From Pseudarthrobacter sp. SSS035 (GTDB lineage Bacteria > Actinomycetota > Actinomycetes > Actinomycetales > Micrococcaceae), in the NCBI RefSeq assembly GCF_023273875.1, contig NZ_CP096882.1:4402001-4466000 (forward strand): DNA of 64,000 nucleotides. The letters are read 5' to 3'. Positions 40,991 to 49,607 of this stretch are shown piece by piece. The first letter of the stretch is position 1. Each line of letters opens with the position of its first letter. The notes under the pieces are model-generated. The model saw nothing but the letters and a program-made list of their open reading frames with translations. It was not told the DNA's origin and searched no databases. The translations under genes were made by a program, and so were the position numbers.

Positions 40991-43164
40991 GATGTGGCGC
41001 CGATTTCCGCTCGCGGGCCCGAGGGCAGGTCCAGCGACAGGACGCCGCCGTCGACGCCGACCGTCAGGTATCCGCCGTCGGCAGCTACCAGCGGGGCGGC
41101 GAGTGGGACGCCGATCCGGAACTCATCCGCCGGGGTGCCGTTGAGGCGATAGCGCCGGATGACGCCGTCGAGTCCGGGGAGCAGGAGGGCGTCCTCTGCC
41201 ACGACATACAAAGGTGCCGCCATGACAGGATGGGCTTTCTTCCGGTAGGCGGTCATGGGGAAGGGCGCGACTCCGTCCACGGCGACGTCCCAGAGCTGGG
41301 CACCGGTTTCCCGGTCCAGCATCCGGATCCCGCGGCCGGTGACCGTGACGACGTATCCGTCAGGCGTGACGACGGGTGTTGACGGGCTGTACCCGCCCTC
41401 ATGGTCCGCCGTCCACAGCACACGCCCGCTTGCGCGGTCCAGCTTGACGGTGCCGGCGATGGCGGGAAGGAGAATGCTGTCGTCGGCGGCGTCGAAGACG
41501 GCGGTGCCTGTCACACGCAGCTTCCGCGCGGTCTCCCAAGGGTCATCTTTCAGGGCCGGCACGGCCCACAGGGATTCGCCGGTGTGGAGGTCGACGGCGA
41601 TCGGCGCGTTGGGCGTCGGCCAGAAGCCAACCACCACTGTCCGTCCGAGGATCAGCACACTGGAGTGGGTGACGATGTTGTGGTGCGGGGACAGATCGGT
41701 CCTGCGCCACAGGACCTCGCCGGTGGCGGCATTGAGGGCACGGAGGTCGCTCTGGTCGCCCAGGACCACGATCCCTTCCGAGGCTACCGGCGACTGCCAG
41801 GCAAAGCGCCGGTACGGGTCGGTGGACGGTGTGGTCCACACGCGCTCACCCGTGGCGGCGTCGAGTCCAGCGACTGCACCGTTGACCTCTGCGACCACCA
41901 CGGTGCCACCCACCTTCAGGGGCGTGGTTTTGACCGCTGACGCCGTGCGGGCCTGCCACAGCAGGCTGCCGGTGGCGGCGTCGAGCGCCTCCACACTGCC
42001 CGCGGGCTTGTCCTCGATCTGGGACCCGGCCAGGACCATGCCGTCCGCAACAGCAACTCCTGCACGGTGCCCGGCACCGGCCAGCTGGTGCCGCCAGCGG
42101 ACCTGCGGCTGTTCGGGCTTGGCGTTGTAACCGGCGAAGGTGGCCTTGTCCACATCGAAGGCGTGCTCGGGGTTGTGGAGGTAGCGCGCCGGCATGGTGC
42201 GTGAGTTGAGCGTGATCTCCGTGCCGTCCCAGAGCACTTCCCGGAACATCGGCGGCGAGTAGTCCAGACCGGCGAAGAACGGTGTAGGGCTGTTGACGTG
42301 CAGGACGCCGTCGATGTCCACCACCCGGGAGGTGTGCCAGTGGCCGGAGAACGTGGCCAGGGGCTTGCGCGGCAGCCTGTCCATGATGGAGTGGCCCGGC
42401 TGGTCATGCATGCAGAGGATGTACGGGGTGTCCTCCCCCGCTGCCGCGAGGTCGTTCCGGAGCCATTCCTCCTGGGCGGTGTGGTCCAGGCCGAGCTCGT
42501 GGGTGTGCCAGTCCATCACCACTACGTGCAGTCCCGCGACGTCGTAGGAGAACCAGCGGGGGCCCACCATGGCTTCGTAGAGCTCCGGGTTGCCGTCGTT
42601 GATGATGTAGTTGTTGCGCGAGACCAGGCCCTTGAGGCCCGTGTGCATGTGGTCGTGGTTGCCGGGCACGAGGTTGACCGCGACCGGGGCGTCCGCCACA
42701 GCATCCATGAGCTCAACGAATTCGTCGGGGCTGCCGTGATCAACGAGGTCTCCGGTGATGATCACCGACCGGCTTGCCGGGGACAGCTGCGGAAGGTCCT
42801 GTAGGAACTCCTTGAGCTGGCTGGCCTGGGTGAGGCGGCCGTAGTCGAAGGACCATTCGGACTCGCGCTTGGCATCGATGTGTGTGTCCGTGATGTGCAT
42901 GAACTGGTAAGGCAGCGGCTGTTCGTCCGGCTCCAGCACGAAAGTGATGGCCGATTCCCCAGCCGGGTCGGCGTCGATCCGGGCAAACCAGCGGTCGGTG
43001 GTCCAGCCCGTGGGGCGGGTGAGGGCGATGAACTGCCCGGCGGGCTCCAGACTGAACGCTCCGACGTCGTCCGTTATGACGACGTCGCAGCCGTTGGTGA
43101 CGGCGACACCGGGGAACGGCGCTCCGGCGCCGTCCGTCACGAGGCCATGGATGAATTTGGGCAT
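40987..43164 (-). CDS. Metallophosphoesterase fused to PQQ-type beta-propeller repeats
   Basis: A 725-residue protein in three parts: an N-terminal carboxypeptidase-regulatory-like sandwich (about 1-80), a calcineurin-like phosphoesterase (about 86-345) and BamB/PQQ-like WD-type repeats (about 370-720; recurrent ALDAATGSLLW, GLDAATGERVW and ALNAATGEVLW motifs). Metal ligands are DTH (93-95), GDLVDHG (139-144), GNHDH (169-172), a later MHDQPGH and SGHWHT. No signal peptide is seen, so a cytoplasmic site is likely. The frame runs up to 43290, but MPKFIHG at 43164 is the natural start. It is the first enzyme gene after the RpiR regulator and overlaps the permease gene by 4 nt. Confidence 0.87.
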   Translation of the reverse strand: MPKFIHGLVTDGAGAPFPGVAVTNGCDVVITDDVGAFSLEPAGQFIALTRPTGWTTDRWFARIDADPAGESAITFVLEPDEQPLPYQFMHITDTHIDAKRESEWSFDYGRLTQASQLKEFLQDLPQLSPASRSVIITGDLVDHGSPDEFVELMDAVADAPVAVNLVPGNHDHMHTGLKGLVSRNNYIINDGNPELYEAMVGPRWFSYDVAGLHVVVMDWHTHELGLDHTAQEEWLRNDLAAAGEDTPYILCMHDQPGHSIMDRLPRKPLATFSGHWHTSRVVDIDGVLHVNSPTPFFAGLDYSPPMFREVLWDGTEITLNSRTMPARYLHNPEHAFDVDKATFAGYNAKPEQPQVRWRHQLAGAGHRAGVAVADGMVLAGSQIEDKPAGSVEALDAATGSLLWQARTASAVKTTPLKVGGTVVVAEVNGAVAGLDAATGERVWTTPSTDPYRRFAWQSPVASEGIVVLGDQSDLRALNAATGEVLWRRTDLSPHHNIVTHSSVLILGRTVVVGFWPTPNAPIAVDLHTGESLWAVPALKDDPWETARKLRVTGTAVFDAADDSILLPAIAGTVKLDRASGRVLWTADHEGGYSPSTPVVTPDGYVVTVTGRGIRMLDRETGAQLWDVAVDGVAPFPMTAYRKKAHPVMAAPLYVVAEDALLLPGLDGVIRRYRLNGTPADEFRIGVPLAAPLVAADGGYLTVGVDGGVLSLDLPSGPRAEIGATS

Positions 43165-43204
43165 GGGTGTCTCCAGGGAATGAGGTTGGTGTTGGGATGG
43201 AGGG

Positions 43205-44083
43205 TTAGATTCGGTGGCCGCGGGCCAGGATTTCGTTGCTCGACGCCAGGGTCTCGGACCGCCCGGGCGAGGCGTGCGCCAGCACCACAACGAGGGCGTC
43301 GAGGACGGCGAGGTGGACCACGCGGCTGGTCATGGCGTCCACGCGATAGGCGGTTTCCTGGCTGCCGGCGACAACCACATGGTCGGAGATATCGGTCAGG
43401 GGTGTTGCGGCGAAGCTGGTGACCGCCAGCACCGTGGCCCCGGCGTCGCGGGCGGCACCGGCGACGGCAAGCGTTTCCACGGTGGAACCGGTGTGGGAGA
43501 CCACCAGGCAGGCATCCCCGGCCGTGAGGTGGCTCGCCATGACATGCTGGACGTGCGCGTCCGCCGGGAACACAGCGTCCACGCCGATCAAGGCCAGCCG
43601 ATAGGCCACATCCGCGGCCAGCGGAGCGGACGTACCGATGCCGGCCACCAGGACCCTGCGGGCTTCGCCGAGCACTCCCGCCGCGGCAGCAATGACCGAA
43701 TGATCGATGTTGCCGGCCGCCGTGGCCAGGGCCTCCGCCGACCCCAGCACCACCTTCCGGCTTGCTGACTCCGGCGAGTCCCCGGCGTCGACGTCCGTTG
43801 CCGTCCGGACCGCCTGTGTGGGCGCCGAGCGGCTCAGGGTCAGCTTGAGTTCCTGGAAACCGGCGAGCCCCATGGCCCGGCAGAAGCGCACCGCCGACGC
43901 CGCGGAAACACCGGCCACTACCGCGAATTGGCCAATGGACTGGTTGATCAGTCCGGCAGGATCGTTGAGCATCGCCTTGGCGATCCTCAGTTCCACCGCG
44001 GTGAAGGACGCGAGGTTTTCCCGCACCGCTTCCAGGAACTGCTCGCGGTGGGCTGTGGCCGGTACTTGCTGTGTTGTTGTCAC
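43205..44083 (-). CDS. MurR/RpiR family transcriptional regulator
   Basis: A 292-residue regulator. The N-terminal RpiR helix-turn-helix (about 15-90) shows IGQFAVVAGVSAASAVRFCRAMGLAGFQELK. The C-terminal SIS sugar-isomerase domain (about 125-255) has VLVAGIGTSAPLAADV, CLVVSHTGST and ATVLAVTSF. SIS domains sense phosphosugars, which fits control of an operon for a phosphorylated compound. It is the first gene of the run and ends 40 nt before the phosphoesterase gene. Two GAAA-N5-TTTC palindromes lie in its upstream region. Confidence 0.92.
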   Translation of the reverse strand: MTTTQQVPATAHREQFLEAVRENLASFTAVELRIAKAMLNDPAGLINQSIGQFAVVAGVSAASAVRFCRAMGLAGFQELKLTLSRSAPTQAVRTATDVDAGDSPESASRKVVLGSAEALATAAGNIDHSVIAAAAGVLGEARRVLVAGIGTSAPLAADVAYRLALIGVDAVFPADAHVQHVMASHLTAGDACLVVSHTGSTVETLAVAGAARDAGATVLAVTSFAATPLTDISDHVVVAGSQETAYRVDAMTSRVVHLAVLDALVVVLAHASPGRSETLASSNEILARGHRI

Positions 44084-44137
44084 ACCAAGAAAGCTACGGA
44101 TGCCAGGTCAACGGCGAAAGGCACAAAGGTAAACGGA

Positions 44138-44180
44138 GAAAAAATATTTCATGGACGCCTTCGGTGGGAAACATAGTTTC
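44138..44180 (-). promoter_or_regulatory. Two GAAA-N5-TTTC palindromes upstream of the RpiR gene
   Basis: GAAAAAATATTTC at 44138-44150 and GAAACATAGTTTC at 44168-44180 share the GAAA-N5-TTTC pattern, with centres 30 bp apart (about three helical turns). They lie 55 to 97 nt upstream of the regulator start. This looks like a paired operator for the RpiR protein. Confidence 0.6.
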
Positions 44181-44213
44181 ACAGTCTTCGTGGGCTTGGC
44201 CGCCCACTCGTTG

Positions 44214-44999
44214 TCAGCGGGTGAGGACGAAGGCGGCAAGGATCGCGGTGGAGGCGTCGCTGAGCCAGTGGACGGCGGTGGAGGCCAGGAGCCGGCGGCG
44301 CAGCAGCACGAATGTCAGTGTCAGGCCTGCGGTGACCAGGAGAGCACTAAGTAACCGTGAGATGAGGTAGGTTCCGTCGGGAATGAAGGGGATCACCAGG
44401 TGCTGTGCACTCCAGAAGCAGACAACGATGGCCGCCCCCTTCCAGGCACTGCCCGTGAACGCCTGAAGGCGTGGCAGCAGGAAGCCGAGGTAGACCAGGG
44501 CTTCAGTGAACGCCCAGATCACCGGCCACAGGGTGCTGCTGTAGATGGCAGCCCACACCGGCAGGTGAATGGCCGTGACCTGGGGCGGGAGGGCTCCGGG
44601 CCCGTAGAAGGGAAGGGTGGCCAGGCTTGCGGCCGCGACGGCGGGCAGCAGGGCCAGCAAGTACACGGGAATGGCACGCAGTTGAGGGCCCAAGTTGGTG
44701 CGAGTGAGACCGAACACGTCGCGGAGGCGCAGTCCTTCCCGGCGGAGCAGCAGCACCAGCAGGACCAGGCACCCCGCGTCGGTGAGTGTTCCGTAGACGG
44801 TCCACCAACCACGGGAGGATTCCCAGGGAGTCATGTCGCCCGTGGCCCACAGGATACCGGCCGTTGTTATCTGCGCCAGGAAGGACAGGAGGGCCCGGGC
44901 TGGAAGGAACAGCAGGACGGGCCACCACGACAGGTTCCGGTCCGAATACTGAATCCGGAGAGCGGCGGGTGCGCTTTTCATGAACTGATCTCCCGCCAT
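44214..44999 (-). CDS. CPBP family intramembrane metalloprotease-like protein
   Basis: About 261 residues with seven or eight hydrophobic helices. The CPBP core is recognisable as EALVYLGFLLPRLQ, CFWSAQHLVIPF (His) and a C-terminal HWLSDAST. The usual Glu-Glu pair is reduced to a single Glu, so protease activity is uncertain. The frame is open to 45263, but ATG 44999 (MAGDQF) or ATG 44981 (MKSAPA, with a GGGAG site) are the realistic starts. The gene stands alone and ends 34 nt beyond the RpiR operator region. The stretch 45000-45235 upstream shows no gene I can support. Confidence 0.7.
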   Translation of the reverse strand: MAGDQFMKSAPAALRIQYSDRNLSWWPVLLFLPARALLSFLAQITTAGILWATGDMTPWESSRGWWTVYGTLTDAGCLVLLVLLLRREGLRLRDVFGLTRTNLGPQLRAIPVYLLALLPAVAAASLATLPFYGPGALPPQVTAIHLPVWAAIYSSTLWPVIWAFTEALVYLGFLLPRLQAFTGSAWKGAAIVVCFWSAQHLVIPFIPDGTYLISRLLSALLVTAGLTLTFVLLRRRLLASTAVHWLSDASTAILAAFVLTR

Positions 45000-45235
45000 G
45001 GTTCCCCACACTCCGCCGCGTCGCTTCGTTCCAGGCGTAATGGATCGGCATTCTTCACGGCGCGGCATACGCACTGGCCGCGCGACTGATTGAGCGTATC
45101 TGCCAGGGTATCGGCGTGTGCAAACTGCGCATGAACGGTGGCGCAATGCTTCAAGGCGGTCAGCAGCCGTCCCGTTGAAGCTTTCGCTATGTTTCGAGGG
45201 TCGCCCCGGCCATCGGTCGGTGAGAACATACAGGC

Positions 45236-45637
45236 ATGGCATCCATACAGCGCATCCGCCCACAGGGGCTCGTTTCGAGCCCGGCCTTCAGCCATGTCGC
45301 CATCGTGCCGCCCGGCGCCACCACCATCTACGTCGGCGGCCAGAACGCGGTCGACGCCGACGGTTCACTCGTCGGAGAGAACGACGTGGCCGTACAGTCT
45401 GCCCGCGCCCTCGAGAACGCGAGGACTGCGCTCGCCGCGGCCGGCGCGACCCTCGCCGACGTTGTGCAGTGGACAGTGCTCTTCGTCGATGGCGTGGACC
45501 TCGCGGCGGCGTACGGAGCGATAGCATCGGAACTCGCGTCCGACGAACCGGCCCTGGTGACCGGAGCGCGTGTCGCGGCGCTGGGCGTACCCGGCGCACT
45601 GGTCGAGATCAGCGCGGTCGCCGCCGTTATGCGGTGA
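45236..45637 (+). CDS. RidA-like family protein, non-canonical
   Basis: A 133-residue protein with the RidA fold: TTIYVGGQNAVDADG, NARTALAAAGATLADVVQWTV and an ALVEISAVAAV end. The substrate-binding arginine of true RidA proteins (PARTxV, present in the copy at 17325) is not in the same place here (PALVTGARV), so imine hydrolysis may be lost or altered. Its stop overlaps the GTG of the next small frame by 4 nt. Confidence 0.8.
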   Translation: MASIQRIRPQGLVSSPAFSHVAIVPPGATTIYVGGQNAVDADGSLVGENDVAVQSARALENARTALAAAGATLADVVQWTVLFVDGVDLAAAYGAIASELASDEPALVTGARVAALGVPGALVEISAVAAVMR

Positions 45638-45894
45638 CGGGGATCCCGGCGAGGAGTTGGTCAAGCCCTCGCTGGACGGTCACCGCCAATGTAATCGTCG
45701 ACGACGACCGCGGCTACGTCGTGTTCGGCTCCAGTGGCGCGCCGGTGGCCACCACCGTTGCGGCCGGTGTGCTGCTGATCGTGCTGCCGCTGGCATTCAA
45801 TGCCGCGTTCGCTGCCCTGGCCGCGAAATGTCGGCGGCTATTCCCTCAACGGGTCTGGTTGGGGCATCCAATCGTTGCTAGCGTGGCGGCATGA
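45634..45894 (+). CDS. Possible 86-residue membrane protein, unknown
   Basis: This frame starts at a GTG that overlaps the RidA-like stop (GTGA) and ends at a TGA overlapping the ATG of the polymerase gene (ATGA), which is the spacing of a real operon gene. It encodes one clear transmembrane segment (ATTVAAGVLLIVLPLAFNAA) after a DDDRGYVVFGSSGAP segment. I do not recognise a family. It could also be the tail of a larger membrane protein whose start has been lost. Confidence 0.4.
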   Translation: MTGIPARSWSSPRWTVTANVIVDDDRGYVVFGSSGAPVATTVAAGVLLIVLPLAFNAAFAALAAKCRRLFPQRVWLGHPIVASVAA

Positions 45895-47135
45895 ACCCGT
45901 CGAAGACCCCGGCCGAGATCCTCGACATTGCCGGCACCGAGGTGCGCATCTCAAGTCCTGACAAGGTGGTTTTCCCCGAGCCTGGGCTGACGAAGCTCGA
46001 CCTGGTCCGCTACTACCTCGCCGTCGCGGATGGTGCGCTGCGCGGCGCCGGCGGCCGGCCGATGGTGCTCAAGCGCTTCCCGAAGGGCATCGACGCTGAA
46101 CCGTTCTTCCAAAAGCGCGTGCCCGAAAACCACCCCGACTTCATCGACACAACAACGCTGCACTACGCGTCCGGGACATCAGCCGAGGAGGCCGTCATCC
46201 GGGATGCCGCGGGCCTGGCGTGGGTGGTGAATCTTGGCTGCCTGGACCTCAACCCGCATCCCGTGCGCGCCGAGGACCTCGAACACCCGGACGAACTCCG
46301 GGTGGACCTCGATCCGATGCCGGGCGTTGACTGGGTCCAGATCGTTGATGTCGCGTATGTCGTACGGGAGGTGCTCGACGACGTCGGGCTGGTGGGGTGG
46401 CCGAAGACGAGCGGATCGCGCGGGCTGCATATCCTGGTGCGCATCGCGCCGCAGTGGTCGTTCCGCGAGGTGCGGCTCGCCGCCGAGACCCTCGCCCGCG
46501 AGGTCGAAAACCGCGCTCCCGGCCTCGCTACCGCGCGCTGGTGGAAGGAGGAGCGCGGCGAGAGTGTGTTCGTCGATTTCAACCAGAACGCAAAGGACCG
46601 GACCGTGGCATCCGCGTACTCGATCCGGCCCCTGCCCGATGCCCGGGTCTCGACGCCGCTCACCTGGGATGAGGTCCGCTCCATCCGGCCGGAGCAGTTC
46701 ACGGTCCGCACGGTGCCCGGGCGCTTCGCCGAGGTGGGCGACCCCCACGCAGGCATCGACGACGCCGTCGGCACCCTCGATGGGCTGCTGGCTCTGGCGG
46801 CCGAGCTCGGCCCCGCTGAGAAGGCGCCCCGCAGCGGTGACGGCTCCGGCCGCCGGCTCTCGCTGATGCCGCTTATCGAGGTGGCCCGCACCAGGACCAA
46901 GCCCGAGGCGCTCGCGGCACTCGATGAGTGGAAGTCCCGGCATGCGGACGTCACCCCGACCCTGCACCCCGCCGATGTGCTCGTCGATGGGATGCGCGGA
47001 TCAAGCTCACTCTGGTACCGGGTGCGGGTGAACCTGCAGCACGTCCCCGAACCGGTGCGTCCGCCACAGGAGGAACTCATCGCCGACTACGACCCGTGGG
47101 CCGGCAAGGAGTGGCCCGGGCGCCCGGGATCCTGA
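45891..47135 (+). CDS. LigD-type primase-polymerase domain protein
   Basis: A 414-residue stand-alone polymerase domain of the bacterial NHEJ LigD family (archaeo-eukaryotic primase fold). It has the family start VRISSPDKVVFPEPGLTK, the catalytic Asp pair D139 and D141 in RVDLDPMPG, the KTSGSRGLHILVRI nucleotide-binding block (about 176-189) and VDFNQNAKDRTVASAYS with the third acidic residue. The C-terminal 110 residues extend the domain. No ligase, nuclease or Ku gene is in this window, so it must act with partners encoded elsewhere or have another gap-filling role. Confidence 0.9.
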   Translation: MNPSKTPAEILDIAGTEVRISSPDKVVFPEPGLTKLDLVRYYLAVADGALRGAGGRPMVLKRFPKGIDAEPFFQKRVPENHPDFIDTTTLHYASGTSAEEAVIRDAAGLAWVVNLGCLDLNPHPVRAEDLEHPDELRVDLDPMPGVDWVQIVDVAYVVREVLDDVGLVGWPKTSGSRGLHILVRIAPQWSFREVRLAAETLAREVENRAPGLATARWWKEERGESVFVDFNQNAKDRTVASAYSIRPLPDARVSTPLTWDEVRSIRPEQFTVRTVPGRFAEVGDPHAGIDDAVGTLDGLLALAAELGPAEKAPRSGDGSGRRLSLMPLIEVARTRTKPEALAALDEWKSRHADVTPTLHPADVLVDGMRGSSSLWYRVRVNLQHVPEPVRPPQEELIADYDPWAGKEWPGRPGS

Positions 47136-47243
47136 CACCGTAACGGAAACCGGACGTGCGCGCGTCGAGCGGGTCTTCAGCGTTTCCCCCATCTCTGCAA
47201 AAATGTGATAGACGCCACAGGTCTTCGGCATCAAACTAGTTGG

Positions 47244-47462
47244 ATGGAAGATACGGAGAAGCACGACACCATCGCCAAAGTCACCGCCCTGCTCGCCGCA
47301 CGCTATCCCGACGCACCCCGGCCGGTGGTCGTCCGGGTCGTCACAGAGGAATACGAAACGCTGGATGCCGGCCGGATCCGGACCTACATCCCGACCCTTG
47401 TCGAACACGGCGCCAGGAACAAACTCCACCGTGAGTTCTCCCGGCGGAACAGGGAAACCTGA
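47244..47462 (+). CDS. Small three-helix bundle dimerization domain protein
   Basis: A 72-residue protein of the actinobacterial family often named three-helix bundle dimerization domain (DUF3562-like). VTALLAARYPDAPRPVVVRVV is the first helix-turn-helix-like part, followed by ILDAGRIRTYIPTLVEH-type LDAGRIRTYIPTLVEH and a basic end. The function is unknown. The frame is open from 47205, but homologues start near ATG 47244. Confidence 0.75.
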   Translation: MEDTEKHDTIAKVTALLAARYPDAPRPVVVRVVTEEYETLDAGRIRTYIPTLVEHGARNKLHREFSRRNRET

Positions 47463-47513
47463 CGTCCCGCCGAACCGCGTCCTCAGCTGGTCAGGGACGC
47501 GCCAGCTCATCCG

Positions 47514-47678
47514 CAGGTCCCTTGGGGCGTCGATGCCCTCGAAGGAGCCATCACCCGCCCTGCCTGGCGTTCCTTGCCCGGTTGGTACCTGATCGCCTCC
47601 GATGACCGGATGATCCCACCGTCCGTGCCCCGTGGGCTAGCGCTTGCGCCCAACGCGATCGTCAGTACGACTTCCTGA
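47514..47678 (+). pseudogene. C-terminal remnant of an alpha/beta hydrolase
   Basis: This reading frame encodes QVPWGVDALEGAITRPAW, then GWYLIASDDRMIPP, which is the acid-loop region and following helix of alpha/beta hydrolases of the pimeloyl-ester/EstC-like group. No start codon, nucleophile Ser or N-terminal half precedes it, and the C-terminal catalytic His segment is replaced by a short tail ending in TGA. It fills most of the 260-nt gap before the antiporter. Confidence 0.6.
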
Positions 47679-47722
47679 TCGTGTCCCAGGAACAGTGAAG
47701 AACCGCCAATAGCATTTGGGAC

Positions 47723-49012
47723 GTGGCTGTTATGGCGCCATCCCCAACAGTGGCGGTAGCTTTGGATTACTTTTCCTTCGAAGCAGCCGAGGTACCGGAG
47801 GTACCGCCGATGCATGGCTTGTCGACGTCAATGGTTCTGATCGCCTTGCTGGCTATCGCGGCGCCCCTTGCGGCCCGCTTCCTTGATCGGGTGGTCAGGG
47901 TGCCGATCGTGGTGTTCGAAATTGTCCTCGGAATCATGCTCGGCCCCAGCCTGTTGGGGTGGATCCAACCCGCCCAGTTCACGGATACGCTCGCCGATTT
48001 CGGCCTGGCCATGCTCTTCTTCGTTGCCGGTAACGAGATTGATTTCGCCCTCATCCGCGGCCGGCCCGCCAACCGTGCCGCTGCTGGCTGGGTCATTTCC
48101 TTGGCGGCAGGCATTGGCGCTGGCCTGCTCCTGGCCCCCGCACCGGAGGCGGCCGTGATCATCGGCGTCGCCTTGTGCTCCACAGCCCTGGGTACGCTGC
48201 TGCCGATCCTTCGCGACGCCGGCGAGTCGAAATCCCCGATCGGTATTGCGGTCACCGCACTGGGTGCGGTTGGGGAGTTCGGTCCCCTCATTGCGATCTC
48301 GCTGTTCTTTAGTGGCAGGCAGTTGGGACCGGCAACAGCGGTACTTCTCGGGTTTGTCCTCCTGACCGGTCTGGCGATTTATCTCGCGTCGCGCGCACGG
48401 CACTCTCTGCTCCACTCCCAGGTCACCAGGACCCTCCACACCAGCGGCCAGTTCGCCGTCCGGTCCATCATCTTTATCCTCACCGTGCTCGTTGTGCTGA
48501 GCATGGTCCTGGGACTCGACATGCTGTTGGGTGCATTCGCCGCCGGAGTCCTCTGGAAGGTCGCCATCGCGCGCGCGCCCGAGCCGGACCGGAAAGTCAT
48601 TGAGGCGAAAATCGACGCCATCGCGTTCGGATTCCTGGTGCCGGTCTTCTTCATCGACACGGGCATTGACTTCGACCTGCGAGCGCTCACCGCCAGCCCT
48701 GCCGCTCTCGCACTGGTTCCCTTGTTTCTGCTCCTCCTGCTCATCATCCGAGGTCTGCCGTCGCTACTCGCTGCTCCCCCAAAGTCCAGCCGTGCCGACA
48801 AACGGGCCATCATCCTGTTTGGTGCAACAGGATTGCCGATTATCGTGGCGGTGACAGGCATTGGCCGGGACGCGGGGCTTCTCTCAGGCGGAATCGCATC
48901 CGCGCTGGTCGGCGCAGGAATGCTCTCGGTACTCCTGTTTCCGCTGCTCGCACTCCGCCAGCATCAGCGCAGACCATCAGGGACGCCGGCCCGGCAGAAT
49001 GAAAGCCCCTAG
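47723..49012 (+). CDS. Cation:proton antiporter (CPA2/KefB-like)
   Basis: A 429-residue antiporter with about twelve helices. Family blocks are VPIVVFEIVLGIMLGPSLLGW (about 69-89), LAMLFFVAGNEIDFALIRG (transport Asp/Glu region, about 100-118) and a FGFLVPVFFIDTGIDFDL helix. No TrkA or nucleotide-binding C-terminal domain is attached. The GTG start at 47723 is used because related proteins carry a similar short acidic N-terminus. An ATG at 47810 with a GGAGG site is the alternative, giving about 400 residues. Confidence 0.88.
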   Translation: MAVMAPSPTVAVALDYFSFEAAEVPEVPPMHGLSTSMVLIALLAIAAPLAARFLDRVVRVPIVVFEIVLGIMLGPSLLGWIQPAQFTDTLADFGLAMLFFVAGNEIDFALIRGRPANRAAAGWVISLAAGIGAGLLLAPAPEAAVIIGVALCSTALGTLLPILRDAGESKSPIGIAVTALGAVGEFGPLIAISLFFSGRQLGPATAVLLGFVLLTGLAIYLASRARHSLLHSQVTRTLHTSGQFAVRSIIFILTVLVVLSMVLGLDMLLGAFAAGVLWKVAIARAPEPDRKVIEAKIDAIAFGFLVPVFFIDTGIDFDLRALTASPAALALVPLFLLLLLIIRGLPSLLAAPPKSSRADKRAIILFGATGLPIIVAVTGIGRDAGLLSGGIASALVGAGMLSVLLFPLLALRQHQRRPSGTPARQNESP

Positions 49013-49214
49013 GCAGCCCGGTAGGGGAATCACCCCGGCGAGCGCCGCCCGTCGGGACGCCCCGGGGCAGCACAGCCTGGACCGTCACGCACGGGACATA
49101 CTCTGGACGTCAAGCTCCCCCGCGGCGTCAGGGCCACGGCGGAAATGCCGGACGACGGCGGCAGCCGCCACGGCGCGGATCTCACCAGAGTTGTCGGCCC
49201 TGCCCGGATCAGGC

Positions 49215-49607
49215 TTAGCGAATCCCGCTGTCGACAACCAGCGTGATGTGAACGGGCCTGTCCGAGATGACCACAAGCTCGGTAGCCGTCGAAGCGTAGC
49301 CGCCGACGTTGGTCGCCCTGATCACATAACGTCCGTCAGGCAGCGTCAGATGGAAGGCACCGGTGCTATCGGTTTGTGTTGAGCCCCGGACGGCGTCCCC
49401 GTCCAAGGCCACAACCGCGGCCCCTGATACTGGGCGCGGTGGACACTCCTGACCAACACGTTCGACGGGACAGACCGGGGCGGTCAGGACCACCCCGGCA
49501 ACATCCCCTGAATGCCCCGCGACCGGACCGCTTGGACTGGTGCACCCGCACAACCACAGGACGGCGGCCAATATAACCCAGACGGAACACTTCACCTCAT
49601 TCACCAA
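49215..49607 (-). CDS. Small lipoprotein with carboxypeptidase regulatory-like domain
   Basis: A 130-residue protein. An N-terminal hydrophobic segment ends in a lipobox-like LWLCGC, so it is probably a lipoprotein. It is followed by one CarboxypepD-reg/SdrD-B-like beta-sandwich: VSGAAVVALDGD, STQTDSTGAFHLTLPDGRYVI. The function is unknown. Its start overlaps the end of dinB by 7 nt. The 202-nt gap downstream (49013-49214) holds no recognisable gene. Confidence 0.75.
   Translation of the reverse strand: MVNEVKCSVWVILAAVLWLCGCTSPSGPVAGHSGDVAGVVLTAPVCPVERVGQECPPRPVSGAAVVALDGDAVRGSTQTDSTGAFHLTLPDGRYVIRATNVGGYASTATELVVISDRPVHITLVVDSGIR

Noticed and set aside
44978..45295. A 105-codon minus-strand frame upstream of the CPBP gene
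   Set aside because: Some helical character but no family I recognise, and it overlaps the RidA-like start and the CPBP start region. Not enough support to list.
47507..47815. A 102-codon minus-strand frame
   Set aside because: It overlaps the alpha/beta-hydrolase remnant and the antiporter start; no recognisable domain or ribosome-binding site.
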